Shown: one piece after another, positions 1-8,147 of the stretch
Numbering within the stretch: position 1 is the first letter of the stretch
Layout of the letters: each line of letters opens with the position of its first letter
Source: Propionibacteriaceae bacterium
Lineage (GTDB): Bacteria; Actinomycetota; Actinomycetes; Propionibacteriales; Propionibacteriaceae
DNA length: 30,271 bases
NCBI GenBank assembly: GCA_031254155.1
Contig: JAIRVA010000233.1
Location: 1 to 30,271, forward strand
Reading direction: 5' to 3'
Position numbers and translations under genes: made by a program
Notes under the pieces: generated by a model
What the model was told of the DNA's origin: nothing
The model's input: the letters and a program-made list of their open reading frames with translations, nothing else
Databases searched by the model: none

Positions 1-1
1 C

Positions 2-1657
2 GCGGCGGGGAACCCGATCACGGTCAACCTCGTCGACACCCCCGGCCACGCCGATTTCGGCGGTGAGGTCGAGCGCGCGCTCGCGATGGTCGACGGGGTC
101 TTGTTGCTGATCGACGCGAGCGAGGGTCCGCTGCCGCAGACCCGGTTCGTTCTTCGCAAGGCCCTCGCCTCTCGCCTGCCCATCATTGTCGTCATCAACA
201 AGGTCGACCGCGCGGACGCCCGCATCGCGGAGGTGATCGACGAGACGTACGCCTTGTTCCTCGACCTGCTGGACGACGACCAGGCCGATGTCCTTGACTT
301 CCCCATCGTCTACTGCTCGGCCAAGGCGGGCCGCGCTTCGCTGACGCGGCCGGCGGACGGCGCGATGCCCGACTGCAGTGACCTCACCCCGCTCTTCGAG
401 ACCATCTTCGCGACGATCCCCGCGCCGACGTACGAGGAGGGCCACCCGCTGCAGGCCCACGTCACCAACCTGGACGCCTCACCGTACCTCGGACGCCTGG
501 CCCTCTGCCGCATCGCCAACGGTACCCTCACCAAGGGGCAGACGGTCGCGTGGTGCCGCCACGACGGGACAGTGGAAAACGTCCGGCTCTCCGAGCTGCT
601 GCGGACGGAGGCCCTCGACCGCGTCCCCACCGAATCCGCCGGCCCCGGCGACATCGTGGCCATCGCCGGGATCCCCGAGATCACGATCGGCGAGACCCTG
701 TCGGACCCCGACGACCCGCGACCCCTCCCCCTCATCCACGTCGACGAACCGTCAATTTCGATCACGCTCGGCATCAACACGTCGCCCCTCGCCGGCCGGT
801 CGGGCAAGAACCTCACCGCCCGCCTCGTCAAGAACCGTCTCGACCAGGAGCTCGTCGGCAACGTCTCCATCCGTGTCCTGCCCACACCCCGGCCTGACGC
901 CTGGGAGGTCCAGGGCCGGGGCGAGCTACAACTAGCAATCCTCGTAGAGATCATGCGGCGCGAGGGCTTCGAACTCACGGTCGGCAAACCCCAGGTCGTG
1001 ACGCGCGAGATCGACGGCAAGACGTACGAGCCGACCGAACGCCTGACCATCGACGCGCCGGAGGAGTACGTCGGCGTCATCACCCAGCTGCTCGGGGTCC
1101 GGAAGGGCCGCCTGGAGCAGATGGTCAACCACGGCGCCGGCTGGGCGCGGCTGGAATACACCCTGCCTGCCCGCGGCCTCATCGGTTTCCGGACGGAGTT
1201 CCTGACCGAGACCCGCGGGACGGGCATCATGAACCACGTCTTCGAGGGGTACGAACCGTGGGCCGGCGCGATGCGCCTTCGGCCCTCGGGCTCCCTCGTG
1301 GCCGACCGGCAAGGTACCGTCACCGCGTACGCTCTCTTCAACCTCCAGGAGCGCGGCTCGCTGTTCATCGCCCCCGGCATGACGGTGTACGAGGGCATGG
1401 TGGTGGGCGAGAACCCCCGCCCCGAAGACATGGATGTCAACCCGACCAAGGAGAAGAAGCTCACCAACATGCGTTCCTCGACCGGCGAGGAACTGGAGCG
1501 TCTCGTACCGCCGCGCATCCTGAGCCTCGAAGCGGCCATGGAGTTCTGCCGCGAGGACGAGTGCCTCGAGGTCACGCCCGCCGACATCCGCATCCGCAAG
1601 GTGGCCCTCGACGCGCGCGAACGGGCCCGCGCCCGGTCGCGGTCCAAGAATGGCTGA
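2..1657 (+). CDS. typA: TypA/BipA ribosome-associated GTPase (5' end outside window)
   Basis: A translational GTPase that binds the ribosome and acts in stress adaptation and ribosome assembly. The reading frame is open from base 2, so the gene starts upstream of the window and the P-loop (G1) is missing; 551 residues remain of a family usually about 610-640 long. The G3 motif DTPGHADFGGEVER lies within the first 75 bases, followed by G4 (INKVDRAD) and G5 (CSAK). Domain II, an EF-G-like domain, and the TypA-specific C-terminal part (RGLIGFRTEFLTETRGTG, then NPTKEKKLTNMRSSTGEE) follow in the normal order. The first in-frame ATG at 86 is internal, not the start. The stop overlaps the next gene by 8 bases, which suggests translational coupling. 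Identification is firm. Confidence 0.96.
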   Translation, partial: AAGNPITVNLVDTPGHADFGGEVERALAMVDGVLLLIDASEGPLPQTRFVLRKALASRLPIIVVINKVDRADARIAEVIDETYALFLDLLDDDQADVLDFPIVYCSAKAGRASLTRPADGAMPDCSDLTPLFETIFATIPAPTYEEGHPLQAHVTNLDASPYLGRLALCRIANGTLTKGQTVAWCRHDGTVENVRLSELLRTEALDRVPTESAGPGDIVAIAGIPEITIGETLSDPDDPRPLPLIHVDEPSISITLGINTSPLAGRSGKNLTARLVKNRLDQELVGNVSIRVLPTPRPDAWEVQGRGELQLAILVEIMRREGFELTVGKPQVVTREIDGKTYEPTERLTIDAPEEYVGVITQLLGVRKGRLEQMVNHGAGWARLEYTLPARGLIGFRTEFLTETRGTGIMNHVFEGYEPWAGAMRLRPSGSLVADRQGTVTAYALFNLQERGSLFIAPGMTVYEGMVVGENPRPEDMDVNPTKEKKLTNMRSSTGEELERLVPPRILSLEAAMEFCREDECLEVTPADIRIRKVALDARERARARSRSKNG

Positions 1658-2585
1658 GCCGGCCGGGGGGACCGGGATTTCCGCCGGGCGCCGCGTGGCG
1701 CCCTGGTCGCTGATGATCCTCGCGATCCTGTGGGGATCGACGTTCTTCTCGATCAAACGGGTGCTCACGGTTCTGCCGGTGACGGATTTCCTGGCGGTCC
1801 GGTTCCTCATCTCGACACTGCTGCTCGTCGCGGTGTTCCACCGCCACCTGAAGATGCGCCGCGAGGTGTGGCTCCGGGGGACCCTGCTCGGCGTGTTGTG
1901 GGCCACCGCCCAGCTCTTGCAGACTGCTGGCCTCGCCCGGACCTCCGCCGCCCTGTCCGGGTTTGTGACCGGGCTCTACGTGGTGTTCACCCCCATCCTC
2001 GGCCTCCTCCTGTTCCGGCTGCGGGTCAGCCGCTGGGTCTGGGTCGCCGTGGGCCTGGCCACCGCGGGACTGGCGGCCCTGACGCTCCGCCCGGCGGCGG
2101 GCCTCATCGGGGCGGGCGAGTTGCTGACCATCGGCTGTGCGATTGTGTACGGGTTGCACATCGCCGTACTCGGCCGGTGGTCGAACCCCCGCGATGCCGC
2201 CGGCCTGACCCTCGCCCAGGCGTTCGCCATGACCGTGGTCTTCATCGTGGCCGCCCTGCCGGGCGGGATCACCCTGCCACCGACAGGGATCGACTGGGCG
2301 TGGATGGCCTACCTCGCCGTCCCCTGCGGCGCCGTCGCCCTGCTCGTCCAGACCTGGGCCCAGGGCCACCTCGACGCGTCCAAGGCGGCCGTCATCATGT
2401 GCTCGGAACCCCTGTGGGCGACGTTCTTCGCCATCCTGTTCGGCGGGGAGCGCCCCAACTGGCTCTTCGCGGTGGGCGCGGCGGCGATCCTCGCCGCGAT
2501 GTACCTTGTCATCCGGCCCCCGGGGCAATCGCGGGAGACGAGCCTCTCCCTCCCAACACCTACACCAGCACAGCCTCGCCATTGA
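1650..2585 (+). CDS. EamA/DMT-family transporter
   Basis: An inner-membrane drug/metabolite-type exporter of 311 residues with about ten hydrophobic segments in two EamA-like halves. The first begins at WSLMILAILWGSTFFSIK (about residue 19), and the GSTF/W-type motif there is typical of the family. The second half carries SEPLWATFFAILFGGERP, the usual conserved segment near the end. The substrate cannot be read from the sequence. The start ATG overlaps the typA stop (ATGGCTGA), with no strong Shine-Dalgarno, so expression probably depends on coupling. The tail after the last membrane segment (from about residue 292) is hydrophilic and overlaps the 3' end of the convergent kup gene by 26 bases. 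A diverged copy of bases 2489-2525 lies at 4754-4790, so the original C-terminus may have been displaced when kup arrived. Confidence 0.88.
   Translation: MAEPAGGTGISAGRRVAPWSLMILAILWGSTFFSIKRVLTVLPVTDFLAVRFLISTLLLVAVFHRHLKMRREVWLRGTLLGVLWATAQLLQTAGLARTSAALSGFVTGLYVVFTPILGLLLFRLRVSRWVWVAVGLATAGLAALTLRPAAGLIGAGELLTIGCAIVYGLHIAVLGRWSNPRDAAGLTLAQAFAMTVVFIVAALPGGITLPPTGIDWAWMAYLAVPCGAVALLVQTWAQGHLDASKAAVIMCSEPLWATFFAILFGGERPNWLFAVGAAAILAAMYLVIRPPGQSRETSLSLPTPTPAQPRH
2489..2525 (+). repeat. Direct repeat, copy 1 (EamA 3' end)
   Basis: Bases 2489-2525 match 4754-4790 at 32 of 37 positions, counted by eye. The two copies bracket kup and a partial MBL copy, 2265 bp apart. In copy 1 the sequence encodes the last membrane segment of the EamA protein. 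The pattern looks like an old duplication made during insertion or recombination. Confidence 0.7.
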
Positions 2586-4491
2586 CCACGGTACGCTCGG
2601 GTGGCAGATGGAACACCTGCGTCCGGTTGGCTGACATCCGCTCCAGCCACCTAAACAATCCACGCTGCCACCTTGGCCACTGTTTGCGCGTGGGCGAATC
2701 ATCGGGCTCGAGCCGGAACACCGACAACACATACCACGCATCCGCCGGATCGAAGTCCAGCACCCCGGGATTCTTCGCCACAGCCAGGCGCAGCGCCTCC
2801 GGAACGTTCTGGGAATCCTTGAACCCCACCTTGTACGTCACTCGCACCAGCCCGTCGGCCGGGTCTCCCAACACCTCAAGACAAACCCGCTTTTCACACG
2901 CCACGTGTGGCACCCCGGCATTCACCACCGTCAAGATCACCACCCGCTCGTGCAACACCTGAGCGAACTCCACGCTCGTACGCAGCGCGAGCGGCGTGGT
3001 ATCCGTCCCGCCATGCGGATAAACCGCCACCCCAGGCACCCGGACCACGTGCTCGTGCCGGACGTGGTCCACGAACTCACTGATCGAACCCTCGAGGACG
3101 GCCCGGCCGCCGAACATGATGTGCGACCCCCGTTTCCAGGTCGCCATCACGGTGACCACCACCACCGCGACCGCGATGGGGAACCACCCGCCGGACACGA
3201 TCTTCAGCGTGTTGGCGCTAAACAGCAACACTTCGAAAACCCCGATCGTCGCGGCCATCGCGATCACCTTCACCCATGACCACGACCAGATGATCCGCGC
3301 AAACAACAGGAATAGACCGAGATCGAGCAACAGAGTGCCTGTGATGGCGATACCATACGCGGACGCCAGCCGGTCAGATGACCCCATCATCAGCATCAGC
3401 AGCAACACCCCGCAAAACAAAGCGCCATTGACCGCCGGAAGATAGATCCGTCCTCCCATATCCTCTGACGTCTGCACCACCTTAAGTCGCGGTAGCAGGT
3501 GCAGGCGTACCGCCTGCCGAGCCGTCGAAAACGCCCCCGAGATCACCGACTGCGAGGCGATCACCGTTGCCATGGTCGCCAGGATGACCAGCGGAATGCG
3601 TCCCCAGGCCGGAGCCAGGTTGAAAAAGGGACTGGAGATCGTCGCCGGGTCAGCAAGCAGCATCGCCCCCTGCCCGAAATAATTCAGCAGCAAGCAGGGG
3701 AACACCAGGCAGAACCACGCCCGGACGATCGGACCCCTCCCGAAGTGTCCCAGGTCGGCGTACAAGGCTTCGGCTCCGGTGACCGCGAGCATAGCCCCGC
3801 CCGCTGACACAAACGCCAGCCCAGGGTTGTCGAGCGCGAACCTGATCGCATACCACGGGTTGAGTGCGCCCAACACCGCCGGGTTTGCGATGATGTGAGG
3901 CAACCCAAGCGCCCCGACGATCACAAACCAGATGCTCATCACGGGGCCAAACAGCCGTCCTATGTGCTCGGTGCCCTTACGCTGCAACAAGAAGAGTACG
4001 CTCAGCACAATCACCGCCAGCGGCAGCACCCACCTTGACAGGTCGGCACTCACCACCTGAAGCCCCTCAGCGGCGCTCAACACCGAGATCGCGGGAGTGA
4101 TCAGCGAATCACCAAAGAACAGCGCGGCACCAGCCATCGCTACGACTAACACAGTCCCTTTTATCCGGGCGGACACCGCGGTGCGTCGTGTCAGATAGCT
4201 GGCCAGCGAAAGGATGCCGCCTTCACCATCATTGTCAGCTCGTGTGATCAGGCCCACAAAGGTGAACGCCACGATCCCGATCAGGCACCAGGCGATGATC
4301 GACAAGACGCCCAAAATCGCCTCGTCTTGGCTGGTCATGTCGCCATGGGCTTCGAGCACGGCGCGCATCGTGTACAACGGGCTCGTACCGATATCCCCAA
4401 ACACCACACCCAGTGCGCCAACCATCATCACAGCGGCCGGGGCGGCCGGGTGAGGGGTTGCCGGACATCTGGATGGGACACTTCGGGCCAT
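2560..4491 (-). CDS. kup: Kup-type low-affinity potassium transporter
   Basis: A K+ uptake permease of the KUP/HAK/KT family, about 643 residues, close to the usual 620-640. The N-terminal signature GDIGTSPLYT is at about residues 32-41, followed by DNDGEGGILSLASYL. About twelve hydrophobic segments fill the first two thirds and a soluble C-terminal domain follows (RTSVEFAQVLHERVVILTV region). ATG at 4491 is preferred; an in-frame TTG at 4497 is possible, and neither has a strong Shine-Dalgarno. The gene converges on the EamA gene with a 26-base overlap. Base composition is lower in GC than its neighbours (30/60 GC at 3301-3360 against 44/60 at 1861-1920), and it is flanked by duplicated scraps of neighbouring genes. 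I infer acquisition by transfer; no transposase or terminal inverted repeat was seen. Confidence 0.95.
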   Translation of the reverse strand: MARSVPSRCPATPHPAAPAAVMMVGALGVVFGDIGTSPLYTMRAVLEAHGDMTSQDEAILGVLSIIAWCLIGIVAFTFVGLITRADNDGEGGILSLASYLTRRTAVSARIKGTVLVVAMAGAALFFGDSLITPAISVLSAAEGLQVVSADLSRWVLPLAVIVLSVLFLLQRKGTEHIGRLFGPVMSIWFVIVGALGLPHIIANPAVLGALNPWYAIRFALDNPGLAFVSAGGAMLAVTGAEALYADLGHFGRGPIVRAWFCLVFPCLLLNYFGQGAMLLADPATISSPFFNLAPAWGRIPLVILATMATVIASQSVISGAFSTARQAVRLHLLPRLKVVQTSEDMGGRIYLPAVNGALFCGVLLLMLMMGSSDRLASAYGIAITGTLLLDLGLFLLFARIIWSWSWVKVIAMAATIGVFEVLLFSANTLKIVSGGWFPIAVAVVVVTVMATWKRGSHIMFGGRAVLEGSISEFVDHVRHEHVVRVPGVAVYPHGGTDTTPLALRTSVEFAQVLHERVVILTVVNAGVPHVACEKRVCLEVLGDPADGLVRVTYKVGFKDSQNVPEALRLAVAKNPGVLDFDPADAWYVLSVFRLEPDDSPTRKQWPRWQRGLFRWLERMSANRTQVFHLPPERTVVNGEAVLV

Positions 4492-4599
4492 TGCCAATCA
4501 CCAAGTTTCGCACGCGTCAGCAGGCATTCCCCACCGGGTGCCGAACGGGCACCGAGGATCAAGCATAACCGCTTCATCCTCAGCCGCAAGGCGCCGTCG

Positions 4600-4793
4600 G
4601 AAGACCCTGGCCTGGTGAACCGGGTAGGCTTAGCGCTGACTGGAGGGAGTACAATATGGCCCTTATCGCCGCTCTGCCGGGCGTCGTGGTGCGGCGGATT
4701 TCGGTGCCCCCGTACGACAACAACGTCTACCTGCTGACGACGCGACGGCCGAGCCTCGCGGCGACGTATCTTGCCATCCGGCCCCCGGGACGG
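4600..4793 (+). pseudogene. Chimeric scar: MBL 5' copy fused to EamA 3' copy
   Basis: Bases 4656-4739 match the MBL gene start at 6369-6452 at 77 of 84 positions. The similarity reaches into the upstream region (4600-4631 against 6311-6342), including the TAGGCT box. Right after the MBL copy, bases 4754-4790 match the EamA 3' end at 2489-2525. The joined frame is open to 4838 (60 codons from ATG 4656, with a good GGAGGG Shine-Dalgarno), but it holds only the first 28 MBL residues and none of its metal ligands. It is therefore a decayed fusion and not a working enzyme. It fills most of the 303-base gap between kup and the PQQ-propeller gene; nothing else was seen there. Confidence 0.75.
4754..4790 (+). 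repeat. Direct repeat, copy 2 (displaced EamA 3' end)
   Basis: This is the partner of 2489-2525. It sits directly before the 3' end of the PQQ-propeller gene at 4795. The arrangement fits an ancestral order EamA - PQQ-propeller - MBL that was split by about 2.2 kb carrying kup. Confidence 0.7.
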
Positions 4794-4794
4794 C

Positions 4795-6255
4795 TCACAC
4801 CCCCTGCACCAGTAGCTGGAAACGACCCCCGTACCTGACGGACATCACCCAGCCGGCGTCGGTCGCGGTCGAGCTGTAGCACCCGTCCACCCCGGCGCTC
4901 CACAGCGGGTCCAGTGCCGGGGTACCGAGCGCTTCAAGCTTGCCCCGCTGCTCCCCGGCGGCGTTCGCGAGGCACACGGCGACACTCCCGCAAGCGTCAA
5001 GACTCCACGAGGTGCCAGAGCGCGTCGTCGAACCCAGCGGCGTCCCCGTCGCCGCGTCAATGACCGTCAGTGTGGTGTCGCTGGCCTCGGTCTGGAACAC
5101 CAGCACCTGGTCGCTGCCCGTCCCCACGGCCACGCAGTCCGTCAGACCCCGCCCGCTCGCGTACCGCCATTTGACGCTCCCGTCTCTGGGATCGACCGCC
5201 GTCACGCGCCGTTCCTGGGCGGCGCCCGTCTCGGGGAACAGCACCAGGCCGCTCGTCTGACAAACCGGCGGCCCCGTGAGCAACCACTCGTCGGCCGGCG
5301 TGTAGGTCCACCGCGGGTGGTCCGGCGTGTCGACCGCCCACGCCTGCGCGGTGTTCGGAGCCGCGCCGCCCGGAGCCGCCGAGGTCTCGAAGACGGGGCT
5401 GAGGCTGGCGCTCGCGGGCATTTCGATGGCCAGGCCGCCCGCGTTGTAGAACCCGTGAGCCGGGTTGGCCGGGATGCCGACGAGCTCACCGGTCGCGATG
5501 GAGACGTACCCGCCCGCCGCCGCGAGAACGGCCCGCTCTTGGAGCACTCGCGCCGGGCGGTCCCACACGGCCGGTCCGCCGCCGTAGCCAAACAGTTCGC
5601 CGTTGTCCTTGGCACCCGCGGCCTGCCACATGGGAGTCTTGAGATCGGTGTCCGAGTACGCGACGGTCGCCGACACCCACCGGTCGGCCGAGTTGGGGTC
5701 GCCCTGGCTTTCAGCCAGGACGACGACCCCGGCCTCGTACGCGGCGATGTTCCAGGCGAGCGTCTCCGACGTGGTTTCCTCCCGCTCGGCGACGACCTCG
5801 CCGGTTGCGATGGAGAGGGTTCGGATGACGGTACGACGACCATCCTGGGACACCACGATGACGACCATCTTGTCTCCAGCCTGAGCCCAGTCCCCGAGAC
5901 GGAAATCCGCACCATCGGGTAGTGTCGAACTGGCCCACGTCACCACCCCCGTGGCGAGGTCAACGCCGTACACGTCGTCCCGTGCCGACGACAGCCCACC
6001 TTTGGACGAGCCGTAGGCGTCGAGAACCCCCGTACCAGCCGAAGCGCCGATCACCACGAAGGAACTCACCGGGGTCCGCACCGGGTCAAGGGTCAAAACC
6101 CGCCAGGAGTCAGGCAGGTCGAGTTCGGCGGGCGTCGCGAGCCGCCGAACGACGAATCCGGTAACGAAGGCCGCGACCACCACCACGGCAACGACGACGA
6201 CGACAGTGGTCCGAGTCCGACGGGACCGCGGGGCGGCGGGAGCAGCGGTCATCAT
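4795..6255 (-). CDS. Membrane-anchored PQQ-like beta-propeller protein
   Basis: A protein of about 486 residues with a short Arg-rich cytoplasmic start (RSRRTRT), one strongly hydrophobic segment (TTVVVVVAVVVVAAFVTGF) and then a large extracytoplasmic part. That part has repeated PQQ/quinoprotein-like blades: VYGVDLATGVVTWAS, TLSIATGEVVAERE, VTAVDPRDGSVKWRYASG and LTVIDAATGTPLGST. No enzyme residues were recognised; such propellers often scaffold envelope complexes. An in-frame ATG at 6267 lies upstream, but GGAAGGAG sits directly before the ATG-ATG pair at 6255/6252, so the later start is chosen. It is divergent from the MBL gene, with about 90 bases between. Function is unknown; a quinoprotein dehydrogenase is unlikely for lack of catalytic motifs. 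Confidence 0.8.
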   Translation of the reverse strand: MMTAAPAAPRSRRTRTTVVVVVAVVVVAAFVTGFVVRRLATPAELDLPDSWRVLTLDPVRTPVSSFVVIGASAGTGVLDAYGSSKGGLSSARDDVYGVDLATGVVTWASSTLPDGADFRLGDWAQAGDKMVVIVVSQDGRRTVIRTLSIATGEVVAEREETTSETLAWNIAAYEAGVVVLAESQGDPNSADRWVSATVAYSDTDLKTPMWQAAGAKDNGELFGYGGGPAVWDRPARVLQERAVLAAAGGYVSIATGELVGIPANPAHGFYNAGGLAIEMPASASLSPVFETSAAPGGAAPNTAQAWAVDTPDHPRWTYTPADEWLLTGPPVCQTSGLVLFPETGAAQERRVTAVDPRDGSVKWRYASGRGLTDCVAVGTGSDQVLVFQTEASDTTLTVIDAATGTPLGSTTRSGTSWSLDACGSVAVCLANAAGEQRGKLEALGTPALDPLWSAGVDGCYSSTATDAGWVMSVRYGGRFQLLVQGV

Positions 6256-6335
6256 GTCTCCTTCCATACAAAATGTGTAATGCTGACAATAGCACCGGTT
6301 CCTCGCCGCTGGAAGACCCCGTAGGCTGAACCGGG

Positions 6336-6341
6336 TAGGCT
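6336..6341 (+). promoter_or_regulatory. -10 box (TAGGCT) of the MBL gene
   Basis: TAGGCT is followed after exactly six bases by ATG at 6348, the layout of a leaderless transcript. The same TAGGCT context is preserved upstream of the partial copy (4625-4630). No convincing -35 element was seen. Confidence 0.45.
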
Positions 6342-6347
6342 GGGTCG

Positions 6348-7004
6348 ATGAGTGAGAGGGAGGATGAAATGGCCATCATCGCCGACCTGCCGGGGGTCGT
6401 GGTGCGGCGGATTTCGGTGCCCCCGTACGACAACAATGTTTACCTGCTGACGGCCGACGGTGGTCAGGTCCTGATCGACGCGGCGGCCGAGCCCGACGCC
6501 ATCGACGCCCTGCTCGACGAAGGTACGGGGGGACTGGATCTGATTGTCACCACCCATTCCCACTCCGACCACATCGGCGCGCTCGCGGCAACCCTCGCCC
6601 GTCACCCGGCGCCGACCGCGGCGGGCCGCGCTGACATCCCGGTCATCGAGCGGGCGACCGGGGTGACCATTGACCGGGCGCTGGACGACGGCGACGTCAT
6701 CGGGGTGGACGGGCTCTCCCTTACCGTGATCCACCTCCTGGGCCACACCCCCGGTTCGATCACCCTGGCGCTGGTCCTCCCCGGCGTACCGGTCCACCTT
6801 TTCACCGGCGACTCGATCTTCCCCGGCGGTCTGGGGAACACGGATCACGATCCGGCCCGCTTCGACAGCCTGTACGCCGATGCCGTGGCGCGGGTCTTCG
6901 ACATCTACCCCGATGACACCGTCGTTCACCCCGGCCACGGCCACCCGACGACCCTGGGCGCGGAGCGACCGGCGCTCCCCGACTGGCGGGCCCGTGGCTG
7001 GTGA
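6348..7004 (+). CDS. MBL-fold hydrolase (glyoxalase II-like)
   Basis: A metallo-beta-lactamase-fold hydrolase of 218 residues. The metal motif HSHSDH is at residues 70-75. Further ligand regions follow: GHTPGS, FTGDSIFPGGLGNTD, and HPGHGHPTTLG near the C-terminus. The order and length fit small glyoxalase II-like hydrolases; the substrate is unknown. Two starts are possible. ATG 6348 lies 6 nt after TAGGCT (leaderless), and ATG 6369 follows GGGAGG at good spacing and is the only start present in the duplicated copy at 4656. I keep 6348, with 6369 nearly as likely. It is convergent with the next gene and divergent from the PQQ-propeller gene. Confidence 0.9.
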   Translation: MSEREDEMAIIADLPGVVVRRISVPPYDNNVYLLTADGGQVLIDAAAEPDAIDALLDEGTGGLDLIVTTHSHSDHIGALAATLARHPAPTAAGRADIPVIERATGVTIDRALDDGDVIGVDGLSLTVIHLLGHTPGSITLALVLPGVPVHLFTGDSIFPGGLGNTDHDPARFDSLYADAVARVFDIYPDDTVVHPGHGHPTTLGAERPALPDWRARGW

Positions 7005-7006
7005 GT

Positions 7007-7052
7007 CTGCCAAAGGTACAGTAGAAACCCTGCCAAAGGGATCATAGGGCCG
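7007..7052. repeat. Two 23-bp spaced direct repeats (CTGCCAAAGG)
   Basis: CTGCCAAAGG occurs at 7007 and 7030, exactly 23 bases apart, between two convergent genes. The second copy continues as GGATC, giving CTGCCAAAGGGATC. This matches CTGCCTACTGGATC at 26748 at 11 of 14 positions; that site belongs to the 23-bp iterons in front of the ATPase gene at 26798. No such gene follows here, so this may be an orphan operator. Confidence 0.6.
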
Positions 7053-7067
7053 GTGACTCAGGCTCTC

Positions 7068-7790
7068 TCACGACCGGGGCTCATGCACGCCCCGCAGTCG
7101 TACCGTGGCCCGGACGCCCATGCCGAGGCCGACCAGTGTGGCGAGCCCGTCGCAGAAGACGCTGCCCCAACCGCCGTACGACTGGTCACCGGTCGTGTCG
7201 AAGGCCCCCAGCAGGACGATCTGGACCAACGACAGAGCGACCAACCCGGCGGCGAGGCTCGCCAGTTTGGCGGCGTGGACGAGCGGCGACGGGTCGTGGC
7301 GCCGGGTGACCGACTGCTGGATGGCGAGGCCCAACTCGAAGAACACCACGGCCGCCACGCCGATGGAAACGGTCTCCGACAGGCGGGTGTGGCCGGGGTG
7401 GGCGAAGAGGCTCACCCCGTACCCCATGTGCGCGAGGGAGGCCACGATGACGGTGACACCGACGTAACGGTACCGCCGCCACTGGCCCGCCAGCGAAACC
7501 TGGTCGCCGACGTCGAGGCAGAAGAACTTGGCCTGGCCGATCCCGAGGCTGTACAGGCCGTTGACAATCACAAACGGTGACCACGCGACCAGTCCGAGGA
7601 CGACCTTCGCGAGCCCGAGGAGTACGCTCGCGACCACCGAACTCTTGAAGGCGACCGTGGCGAACCGGCGGCTCGCCCGCTCCAGCCGCGCGCGGCGGCT
7701 CTCGTCCTCGCCACGTACGGGGACGGTACCAAGCTGGCCGTACCGTAGGTGGCGGGCCGCCCGGGCGGGTAGAGAAGGTCGGTGGTTCAT
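7068..7790 (-). CDS. Multi-pass membrane protein, unassigned (possibly CDF-like)
   Basis: A 240-residue protein with a basic N-terminal tail of about 45 residues (many Arg), then about six hydrophobic segments: around 47-70 (FKSSVVASVLLGLAKVVLGL), 73-92, 108-130, 140-160, 175-200 and 215-232. The first segment plus SPFVIVNGLYSLGIGQ loosely resembles the first two helices of cation diffusion facilitators, but the usual Asp/His metal-site pattern is not evident, so I do not assign transport activity. The start ATG at 7790 has no clear Shine-Dalgarno. It converges on the MBL gene, with the paired repeats in between. Confidence 0.7.
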   Translation of the reverse strand: MNHRPSLPARAARHLRYGQLGTVPVRGEDESRRARLERASRRFATVAFKSSVVASVLLGLAKVVLGLVAWSPFVIVNGLYSLGIGQAKFFCLDVGDQVSLAGQWRRYRYVGVTVIVASLAHMGYGVSLFAHPGHTRLSETVSIGVAAVVFFELGLAIQQSVTRRHDPSPLVHAAKLASLAAGLVALSLVQIVLLGAFDTTGDQSYGGWGSVFCDGLATLVGLGMGVRATVRLRGVHEPRS

Positions 7791-7872
7791 AGCATTATGA
7801 GTTGTTAGGCATCCATCCTACCTCGTTCGGGAGTACGATTGAGAAGCCAAGCCAACAAAAGAGGGCGCCCGC

Positions 7873-8086
7873 CGTGACCAGTGACCCGTTCTTCAGCGAG
7901 AGCAACTTCGCGCATCTGCGCCGCGGGGTGGCCGCGCTGAACAATGGTCAAGGCGTCGTACACGACCCCATCCCGCTGGATACCCGCACCTTGGCGCGTG
8001 CGTTCGCCGGGTACCCAGACACCGGGGACGTTGAGGCGGACTTCCCGCGGGCGAATGAACCGTCGCGAGCGGCGACGTTTGAGTAA
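7873..8086 (+). CDS. Small antitoxin-like protein (tentative)
   Basis: A small ORF of about 70 codons with a GTG start preceded by AGAGGG. The N-terminal half (DPFFSESNFAHLRRGVAAL, then NNGQGVVHD) resembles short antitoxins of the RelB/Phd type whose pattern is FFSE-N--L---I--L--GKG-VHELIE. The resemblance is from memory of the family pattern only. The usual ELIE ending is replaced by DPIPLD and an unrelated tail, so the gene may be degenerate. No toxin gene lies beside it, since the next gene is dcd on the other strand. In-frame codons upstream to ATG 7802 look non-coding. Confidence 0.35.
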
Positions 8087-8147
8087 CCATCTCCGTGGCC
8101 ACCCCGGCTTCCGCGGTTGGCAGGCGTGACACCGCTCACGGGATTGC

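Noticed and set aside
310..1906. Long minus-strand open frames opposite typA
   Set aside because: Low-complexity Arg/Ser-rich translations antisense to a conserved gene.
2489..4790. Considered an insertion sequence or composite transposon around kup
   Set aside because: No transposase, no terminal inverted repeats, and the flanking direct repeats are gene fragments of 37 bp, far longer than typical target-site duplications.
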